64,000 nt of DNA from SAR86 cluster bacterium (lineage in GTDB: Bacteria; Pseudomonadota; Gammaproteobacteria; Pseudomonadales; Pseudohongiellaceae): positions 1 through 64,000 of the forward strand of contig NVUL01000046.1 of the NCBI GenBank assembly GCA_002401885.1, read 5' to 3'. Positions 19,785 through 30,000 of the stretch are shown one piece after another (within the stretch, counting starts at the first letter, position 1; each line of letters starts with the position of its first letter). The notes beneath the pieces are model-generated. The model searched no databases. It was not told the DNA's origin and saw nothing but the letters and a program-made list of their open reading frames with translations. The translations under genes were made by a program, and so were the position numbers.

Positions 19785-20849
19785 TTACGGCCGAACACGA
19801 ACATATTTCTCGAAGCGCTGACGACCCACTTGCCCCGCATAGATACTGCCCTCGGCATCAGTCGCCAAGAACTCTATGCCGCTGCCGTTTTGTACCTCAA
19901 AGTCGGGAATGAAATCTGTAATCCAGCTAGTCTTGGCATCACCGATGCGAATGCCACGCTGCCAGCCCGGATTCCACTGATCGCCCGACATACCATCGGC
20001 GACGTATATCTTGTCGTTATCATCGATCCAAATGCCGCTCGGTCTGCCGAATTGAGTCCATATAGAAAGAAGCTCGCCCTCTTGATCGAATATCTGTATG
20101 CGATTGTTGCCACGATCGGCAACGAAGAGCCTGCCCTGGGAATCCATCTTCAAGTCATGTGGGTCATTGAATCTGCCCACCTCGCGACTGAGAGAGTCGA
20201 CACCGCCGCCCAGTTGCAACAGCAGTTTGCCATCGGCAGAGAACTTCAGGACACGATTGTTGCCACCACGATGCCCATCGGCTATCCAAACATCGCCGTT
20301 GGCTGCGACCTGCACAGCCGAAGGTCCATTGAAGTGAGTGGCATCATCACCGGCAACGCCTGCTTCACCCAAACGCATCAAAACCTCGCCATCTTGGTTC
20401 AATTTTATTACCTGATGTCCCATCCCTAGAGCGAAGCCATCTGCGCCTCTGTCATCACCCAGCGGTGCGCCTTCGGTCACCCAGAGGTTACCTTCACTAT
20501 CGAGATCGAATCCATGAGGCCATGCAAATAATCCGGCTCCTAAACTCTTTACCACTTTACCTTGGGCGTCTAGTTTGTGAATCGGCGGAAGATCGGAACC
20601 GGCACATTGATTTGTACTACAGCGCTCGACGATCCACATATGCTCTCCATCAGGATCAGGATGGACACCGGTGACTACTCCCATCTCTCGCCCACCTGAC
20701 AGTTCTCCCCAGTGATAGTTAACCTGATAAGGGTTTTCGGAGACGGCTTGTGCCAATGAATGAACGGGGACTAGCAGCGCTAGAATCGAGAGGACTAAGG
20801 CCATCTTTAACTCTGACATTTTACGATCGGGGAAACTTGAGAAGCGCAT
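19785..20849 (-). CDS. NHL-repeat beta-propeller secreted protein, PAL-like (paralogue of the 18351 gene)
   Basis: WPHGFDLDSEGNLWVTEG, ADGHRGGNNRVLKFSADG, DPHDLKMDSQGRLFVADRGNNRIQIFDQEG; overall similarity to neighbour. Confidence 0.75.
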   Translation of the reverse strand: MRFSSFPDRKMSELKMALVLSILALLVPVHSLAQAVSENPYQVNYHWGELSGGREMGVVTGVHPDPDGEHMWIVERCSTNQCAGSDLPPIHKLDAQGKVVKSLGAGLFAWPHGFDLDSEGNLWVTEGAPLGDDRGADGFALGMGHQVIKLNQDGEVLMRLGEAGVAGDDATHFNGPSAVQVAANGDVWIADGHRGGNNRVLKFSADGKLLLQLGGGVDSLSREVGRFNDPHDLKMDSQGRLFVADRGNNRIQIFDQEGELLSIWTQFGRPSGIWIDDNDKIYVADGMSGDQWNPGWQRGIRIGDAKTSWITDFIPDFEVQNGSGIEFLATDAEGSIYAGQVGRQRFEKYVRVRP

Positions 20850-21021
20850 AGTTTAGTCCGTGTAGTAAATTGAAATGTTGATAGCAACTACGGGCAGCCG
20901 CAGGACTTGAAGAATCTCCTACCGAATATAACGGAAAATGCAGGAGGAATCACGGCGGGGGTCTGCGGCGAATGCCTTCGCGTAATCCAGGAAAGGGATT
21001 GGCTGTGCCTAACAGCAGAGT

Positions 21022-24000
21022 CTACGGGGAAGTCGGACCGATGTAGATCTCTTGCCAGTTGATGACGCGATCGTGTCCGCGGTAGGAACCAAACTCGATG
21101 ATGCCGCGAGGGTTATCGGTGTAAACACCATCTGCGGCTTCATCATACAAATCGCCAGGCTCTACCGCACCGCCACGCCAGTCGTATTCGAGAAAATACA
21201 GAGAACTTGGTGAATCATCATCGTTAGGATCCAAATCTAGCTCGACCAGAACCCGGCCCACTGACTCAGGGTCTGGAGCTGAAGTGAAGAATGGCCGGTC
21301 AGAATCGTTGGTTAAGTCTGCATCCGAATCGGCTTCCGGATCGCTCTGCCCCTCGAACACAGTAACGGTAACATCGATGCCCGGAGCGCCTTCGATCTCC
21401 GTTACTCCATCCGCAAACGGGGCAAGTGGAGGGAGGTAGTCGGCGCCGGCATCCTCATAGGTACCAGGCACGTACGCTAATTCCTCTGCACCATTGGTCT
21501 GTACAATGGCGGTACAACTATCGGCGGCGTTAACTACGAAGTCATTGCCATCGTAGTATTCTATGCGTATGCCAATATTTAAGTCCTCAGATTCGGAACC
21601 GAAGGCATTCTCCACAATCAGTCTGCCGTAGCGGAATTCGTGCTCAGCAATTTCGGCAAACTGCCACGGACCTACTAATGGATCTACATCCGGCGCACCA
21701 TCATCCAATTCGACGTCGAAGACATCTAGCAAGACATCGTTGGATGCGACAAGATCGTCTGTGTCACCATCGTTGATGTTATTGTCAGTAGGGTTGATGG
21801 AAATTTTTACATTTTCTAGGGGCGCATCTTCAACGCCGCTGGCCTGGCGAGTTATTCGCAAATCTCCGGACAACAATATTTGCCCGGCACTCCAATCGTC
21901 CATAGTGCTAACCGTCAACGATCCAAATTCATCCGGAAAGGTGCTTCGCTCAAATCGCATATCCGCAACTAAATCAATATCTGCTCCAACATCGACATCG
22001 ATAATCCCGCGTATATCAAGTTCAACGAAACTGTTGAGCTTTGCAAAACCACCAAAGTAGTTCTGCAATGTAGTTGTCTGAAAATTCTTCGCCTCGAGCG
22101 TGATGTTGATAGTAAAGTCTTCACCCATATAGGTAAACGGGGAGGCCATGGCACAGACCATTTCCTGATTTGAGCGAGGCCCAAAGCTTGAGCTAATCAG
22201 CTCGAAGTTATTGGGGTAGATGCGCCCCACATTGCGTGCGCCACCGACCACACCCTCAACGGCTGTGTAGGGAACTGTCTCGAAGTAGTTGATTAGATTC
22301 CTTCCTATATCGTCATCGACTAGTTCGGCAGCAAGATCGAATATGCCGACCTCATCAATGGCTATGAATTGAGGCCCGCTCACACCATTGCTGAACGACT
22401 GAAAAACATCGCTGGAGCCGTCTACGATGACCATAGTGCCCACCACTCCAGCCGGCACGCCGGGGTTGGCCGCGCCGCCATTTGTTGGATCAGTTGTAAG
22501 CACACTGACTATAACGGTGTTGTTGTCTACAGCTTCGTCGCCGAAATTCGTTGCCACTAAATTATCCGATAGATCGGCTTCGAAATCCGCTATGCCGTCG
22601 TTGCCTGGCGAGCCATCTACTAGCTCCACATCATCACCCTGTTCCCAGATTACTGCTGAGACTGTTGCATTGAAGCCCACACCCGCGCGTGCAAAAGCCG
22701 AGCCATCCGCATCAGCTGCGAGAGACAGGTCGACAGAATTACCTCTGTCATCACTGAAATCGATATCGAAGGCAAAGGGCCTAACAACGAACGTGCTGCT
22801 CGCTCCATTAATTGTGTCGCCGGAAGCGGTGGCGATAACGTCTTCAAAGGGTAGATCATATTCAGCATGCAGTGAAATCTGCCCTGCATCGGGATAGATG
22901 AAATTGATTGGCGCACCGATATTGGCCTCACCATCGATTACCAGACCCAGATCAGAGAACTCCAATGTTAGATCGGTGGCTGTCACCTGTTGCTCTGGAT
23001 TCAATGTATTTCCATTGAATACCGGCACCGATCGTTCGACTAAACCTGAATCGAATATGGACATAGCGGAGACATCACAGCCCATGGGATCTATACAGAG
23101 CCCGGCGAATGTCACCGTGACCACATCGCCATCGTCAACAATTGATTCACAGGCTGCAGCCGCGTTCTCGCCCGGGATTGGCACACTACGCACGATCTGT
23201 AGTGTCACATTGCCCGACGCGGGGGCCGTCAGCGCAGGCTTGCCTGCGATCTGAAATGGCAACGTGGTACTCAGGGCGCCGGTATCTTGATCGTAAAACA
23301 ACAATCCCGCTTCGGCGAAATCGGAGTTGGGATCATGGCTGTCATCGAAGGGCAGCGCAGTCTGTTTGATTTCGGTAAATGTGCCATCGGTAAGATCGAT
23401 ATTGACCGTCGCTCCATCACCGGCTGGGTCTGTGTAGTTGAATGCTAGCTGCACAGAAGATTCTCCCCCTGGAAATATATAAGTTCCCATGCCATCTGTA
23501 TCAGATACAAGAGCACCGATATCAGTCAGGGTTCCTCCACCAGAGATAATTCTCGCCCAGGTGCCGGAGTTATTAAAGGTAGAAAGATTTAGAACTGTGG
23601 CTGGGTCAACATCAACCGGATTGTGCTCAAAGCTATGGGCCGTGATGGTAACCCCGGACGCAACACAGGCGAGCCCGGTTGACGGGATATCAATGTGGTA
23701 GTGATTCATTCCACCGGTGGCACAGGCGTTGGTGCTGGTCGTGATCTCGAAATTGTCGACCGTGAAGGTGCCCAACACATAACCGGAAACCAACACCCAG
23801 CGCACATACAGATTCGCGTCAGTTCCATCGATGATAATCAGGTTTGGGTCGTCGGGGATGTCGTCTGCCGCAACGTTCGATATAAATGCACTTATATCGA
23901 TCGTTTCATTAAAATCGGAGCCACTCGTTCCATCCAACATGTCATAGGTTTGAACCGTAACGTAGTCCACATCGTCGTTGGAAATTTGCAATTCGATGAC

Positions 24001-27000
24001 ATCGCCGGAATTACTGGCAGATTGGAAGCCGTAATCGAACTTAATCAGTACGGGTTCGGCATAAGTAAACAGTCCGAGGCCTGCTGCGCGCGTCATGCTC
24101 GGGTCGATAGCGCCACCATCCGTCGTTAAGTTAGACGTGAATGTCAGCTTGCCCCCCGTCATCTGTATATTACCAGTGCCCATGCCCAGCCCTGAACCCG
24201 GGCCTGTGGCCATGCCATTCAATGCATCGACCTCAGCCCAGTCGAACGACCAGCCTGCACTGCCGTCGTTGTTATTCAAAGCTGCCACTGCAAAATTATC
24301 TTGGTAGTCAACATCGGTACTGACTAGATTAAATACAAACGGGCTGTCGTTATCTTCATCGACGACGAAGCCATTGGTGACGCTGACGCTCACCGAATCG
24401 ATCACAGGCGTGACCTCTGAGACATCCAGAGTGAGAGTAACTTCACCGTTATCGGCTAAGGCAAAGGTATACAGCGCCTGGCCGTTATCTGTGCCACCAC
24501 CGTAGCTATTATCGAGGTTGGCAGGTGTACCCGTATCCACACTCCAGATGCCATTCTCCGGCATCGAGTCTGTAGTGATTAGAATGCTGCCTTCGTAAAT
24601 CGTATCTGTAACGTGGGTGTTAACTCCCAGGACTTTATGTTTACGAATCCGGATCGTGGCCGGTGCACAGGCATTGCCCGGTGTGATTTGTGAAATATCA
24701 AAGTGACCCAAATGCGCCGGCTCGATGAGATGCAACGCATTGAGCTTAAGATCGCCTTCCGCAGTATCGAATACACCGATAGGTATGCCGCCATTAAATA
24801 AATTTGTTGCCGTTGTTGCGGTGGGAGTAGGTCTGCTACCTGCATCGATAGTTATCTCGGCCACGTCATCTCGACCCACGACTACGTTGTTATCTCCCAG
24901 CACCGCACCCTGCACCTCCGATGACACGACGATGGTATCGAGCGCCAGAGTTGAGTCTGCAGGATCGACGCGCAGATACAACGCGTCAACCTGCGCATCG
25001 ACCGCGTCGAATACGTTGTTATCCTCGGCATCTAGATAGATCGAGAATGTGCCGGCAACGGGGTCGTACTGAACCAGGTCCGAATCACTCCATAAGACGA
25101 TACCCCCATCGCTCGCAGGGCCTGCCGTGGAGAATATTATCTTGCGATCAGCGAGCGCTAAACCCTCATCAAGCATATAGACAGCATCGATATTGAGATC
25201 GATGGCATCGCCGCCGTCGTCGGTAATCAGAGCGCCATCGAAGAGTAGCGTGGCTGTGTTTAACAACTTGTCGTATAAGACAATATCGTCTTTGTCGAAC
25301 GCCTGACCATTTGTGCCTATGGTGTTGCCATCTTCATTCGATGAGAGCAGTACCTGACCGTTGGGCAATAGATGAATAGCATTAGGATCGCTCACGTTGT
25401 AGCTCGGGGTCGTGGCACTATCTATAAACAGCGAAGCCGCATCCAGAGCAGGATCGTAGAGCACAATATCGTCATCGCTGAAATCCGACAATAATCCACC
25501 ACCCGAACCTAGCGAGGTCGTGTTCAGCGCGGCCGCTGCCGAAACAGAGAGCAGGAATTTATCGGTCACCGCAGCCGGAACCGGCTCTATATTGTCTGTT
25601 GTTCCTGAGGTGTTATTACCGGGCACGATATCGAAGTTGTAGGTGCCTGAAGATACTTGAGCGGTGTTGGTAACCGGGGTCGGGCTTGTGCCAAGCACAT
25701 CGCCCACTAGGGTAATTACTGAACTCTCGCCATTAAGCAGCGGCGTCATCAATCCCACTGAATTATCGAATGTACAAACCAACTGATCAGGCACTCCAAC
25801 ATTGACGTTACAAGTCCAGAAGTCACCGCTGGCACTATCGAAATTTAGATCAGACGGCTCATTATCTATAATCGTCATTGCTGGCTGAGTAAGGCCGGCC
25901 ACAATATCATCCGGGCCGTTGTTGGTTACCGTGATGGTGTAAAGAATCGTATCAGAGCTTCCCTCTTCTAAAATCGTAGTTACTTCTTTAACAACGGAAA
26001 GATCGGTTTCGATGCCTTGCACATTAGTCGTAATGCTATCAACGTTGTTGTTACCACCGGTCTTGTCATCAATATCGTTAATATCCAGCGTGCCGCCTTG
26101 CAGGTCGTTCACGTTATCAAATTCCGGCGGCTCACAATTGCTGGTAGGAGTAGGTAGGATGCCGGTGCTAGCGCCCAGGCAAGTACCATCGGAATGCTGG
26201 ACTCTGACGATCAGCTTCGCATCGTTGTTCAAACTTGGAAAAAATGCAGGCGGAGAAGCTATGGTCACTGTGGCACTCACGGTAGGAAGGCTCGCATCAC
26301 CCAAGCCGCCTATGCCGAGGTTTGCCGTGATGTCGTAGGTACAGGTGAAGGCAGTAGCCGAATTTCCCGAGTCGCTGCAGACCCAACCGGTTCCAGTTAT
26401 TTCACCGCCGCCATCAGCAAATGTCATCCCGGAGGGCAACTCGCCCACCAACTCAATGATGCCTGTGGCTTCGCCAAAGGTTACTGCTCCGTTGCCGTTG
26501 TTCTTGACCTCGATGTTATACACGCCGTTGCTGCCTACTTTATAGGAGGCGTCTGCTTCAGTAATGATTACCTCGATGTCTGCAATCGGTGCGTTGCTAA
26601 CACTAATTATTTCCGCAACCAACAGCACCAGATCCTGGTCAGCTGCGTAGCGTGTAGTAATCTCCTCGGCCAAGTCTGTTGGATCGGCAAATTCATAGAG
26701 AATGTCACCTATCTCATCGCCGTCAATAAAATGAGTATCTATATCCACGCCATAGCTCAAACCGTATTCGGTTAGAGCCGCTCCGGGAGGAGTGAATGGG
26801 AATACGGCGGGATTCGGAAAATCTATTTCAACACCATTGGATGGATTGCCATTTACTCCAGATGAGTCGTCGAAAATATACTTGTATTCAGTCGGCTCTC
26901 CGGTACCACCGGTGAATACATCTGTAAGTGCGTAGACTGGACGCGTAATGGTGCCATTAAATTCTTCGTCCGCTGGATTGAAATCCGTAGTAAGGCCATT

Positions 27001-30000
27001 GAATGTGCCCGGGTCGAAATCTCCGGGTGTATTCTGGATAGTTAGGGACTCGTTGGTTCCAGAAATAGCGGCATCCCCTTCAACGGTTATGTGGGTCACC
27101 TGCCCGTTAGGCGTATTGCTGACAGTGTCGCGCCCGGCAATTCGAAAATTTCGCGGCACCAAGGTAAATGCCGAGTGCTGAAAAGGCTGAAATCCATGAA
27201 ATAGATTGATCACCCGCAGTTGCTCATAAGGGTTCTCATAGACAACTACTAGTGCGAATCCGCCTGCACAGGAACCACGGTCGATCCAGGGTTCGTTATC
27301 GTCTATTTCGATGTTGGTGATGGTGTAGTCACCATTCGGGTCTTCATCCGAGCCTGTGCCTTCGTTGCTGGTCCCAACCATCAAGCCGGTCACATCCTTA
27401 TAAGCTACGTAAAAATCCGCGTTGCCATCGCTTCCCGCATTCTCGATAGCGAAAATATCGTCTGCTGTAATATTAGTAACATTGAAACCACCTAGGCCAT
27501 TCGGCGTACTGAAGGTAACGTTGTCAAAGTTGGCCGGCGTCTTAGTGTTCGGATAGGCACCGAAGCCGTCCATATTGGGCAAGTCGAATGATCCGGAAGC
27601 GAACCAGTAAAGCCATGCCGCCCGCACATCCGAGTCGAATTCTCCAGCGGCACTAAATGGCGCACCGTTTGCAGCCAAAACGCCATCGGCCGCATCGGGC
27701 AATTGCAGATCAGCCGTCGCCTCGAGCGGGCTAACCAGACTGCAGACGCCACTGGTGTTAGGTGCATCTTGATAAGAGGCACCTATTGCTCGATAGCTCA
27801 GGTTCCCGGAATAGGTTCGAAACAAGACCACCGGCTCGAAACCTACTGCAACTGCTGGCCCTGAGATCAGAGGATTAAATGCCGCAATTACATGCGTATG
27901 TCTAAACGTCGGGTCAATGCTCATAGTCTGGTCGATCGTAATCGCCGCCGCATTGGACGCGTTTCCAGAAGCTCCACCAAATCCAGCGCCGGGTGTATCG
28001 GTGGGCTGAGGACTAAAATTAACCATCGGAGGACTTGGCGAGACATCTGAGGTGTCGGCCGGGTTGCCGATGCCTACGATACTCAGAATTAGTGCATTGT
28101 TTTGAGTCGTTGTTAGAATCGTGGAAGCTATGGTGATGGCATTATCCGCAGAACCAGACGCATTTATCTGTCCATCATTAGGAGTTCCAACATCTTCAGC
28201 GGGAAAAGTCTGCTCTACATCGGTTAAGAAGAATGCACAGGCGGCCAATGCTTCGTCGTTGTTATGGAATATTTCCACATTGTAATTGTTTGCGAGCGCA
28301 GGTAATAACTGTTCATTCATGGCCCAAAGCGTCGTGTAGCTACTATTGGGGCTCTCATCTATTCGAGTTTCGATCAGACGCTCAGCTTGGCCGACGACAT
28401 TGAACGATTGCCCGTTAAATTGCACATCGGAAACTGTTAGCAATGATCCGTTTCCTGGCCCCTCCATACTCGTTCCTACCGCCACCATTCTCCCTTGAAG
28501 GTTCGGGTCAGTATCCTGCGCGGTGATTGGAAGTGAAATAGTAAATGAAGGGGCGTTCCCAGCAGCACAAACTCGCTGTGCTACAGCCGGTATACAAGAG
28601 CCAATTTCAAGACTCGGATCAGCCGCTCCTTCTTCTACCATTACCCCATCTAGGGCCAGCGCAATAACTTCATCGACTATGTCTATATTCACCGTTTCTG
28701 AATTCTGATTAGTGAAATCGAGAACTACAACACCGTTGTCAGCAGTATCGAAAAGGTAGGAGGCCTCACCTCCGTCTATCACAACGTTGGTCAGACCGTT
28801 GGTTCCAGTATTTACAGTCCAATTGCCATTGTTCGTATCCGTTGATAAATTCATCTGTCCTGCATAATTAAGAGCGATTGCTCCCGCACTATCAAACACC
28901 TCGATAGTTACCGCCTGAATTTCGCAGGCTGTTAGGCTAGCGTCGCTATGCAGAGACCCACCGCCACCATCGAAGCTAATCTGAAATGTACAAACATCTA
29001 TAACGAGATTTGGATCATCCGTACTACCTGGATTGCCTGGGTCAGTAGTAATCGTATCGCTGACATTGATATTCATTGCGGCTGCTGCGGCAGCAGTGTG
29101 CGTGAAATTTAGTATGACCACACCGTCGTCATCATCCACATCTGTACCAGGATTGGTATCGATGAAGGTGTAGCTAGCGGCGCCGTCTTCACCGAAGGAA
29201 TCTATTACTGTGCCAATGGCGGAAGCGTCTTCTGACCACGATCCGAACCCAGTACTGGTGCTGAGATTGATAGTACCGGTGTAGTCGGTTACCGGGTCGC
29301 CATCGAAATCCACCAGATCAATGCGCACCTGCTTAATAGAACAGACATCGGTCTCAAAAGGCGCCGTATCGCTAGGGAAACTGATGTTAAAAACGCAGGC
29401 TCGGTAGGTGAGCGTTGCGCTCGTATTGACCAGTGTAAAGTTCGATATCGTGGCGGTGAATGTTACATCGTCTCCCGCCGGAACCGCGAGCACACTGTAG
29501 TCGACGGTAAATTCGCCATCGTCATCGACATGAAATTTATAGCTGGCGAAGCCGTCATTGCCACCTGGACCCGATAACACGTTCGAGCCTGAGGTCTGCA
29601 CATAGTTACCTGCCAAGGTGGAGGTTTGTAGTATCACTGTGCCGTTGTAGTCGACAGCATCAGTGCCGCCGGGAGTTGTTAACTTGTAGGTCACAGATTC
29701 GCCAGCGCGGCAAACGTCTGCTGGAGCGCCAAAGTTAGCAGCAGTAACAGTCAGGATGCACTGTGCTACATCGATCGTTGGCGTAGCGCCACCCTGTGGC
29801 AGTGCGACTCCTTCATCAGTTAAGCCCGTCGCGCCGAAATCTAATCCAGTGACTGCAATGGAATTACGAAAATCGAAGGTAACTGCGCCGTTCTCAGTGC
29901 CATTGAAATCATAGCTAGCAGTACCGTCGCCGACGCCTCCTCCGGTTAGGGAACCCGGATAGGGTTGTTCGGCCAGGTTTTCGAACCAGAGACCTTGCCC

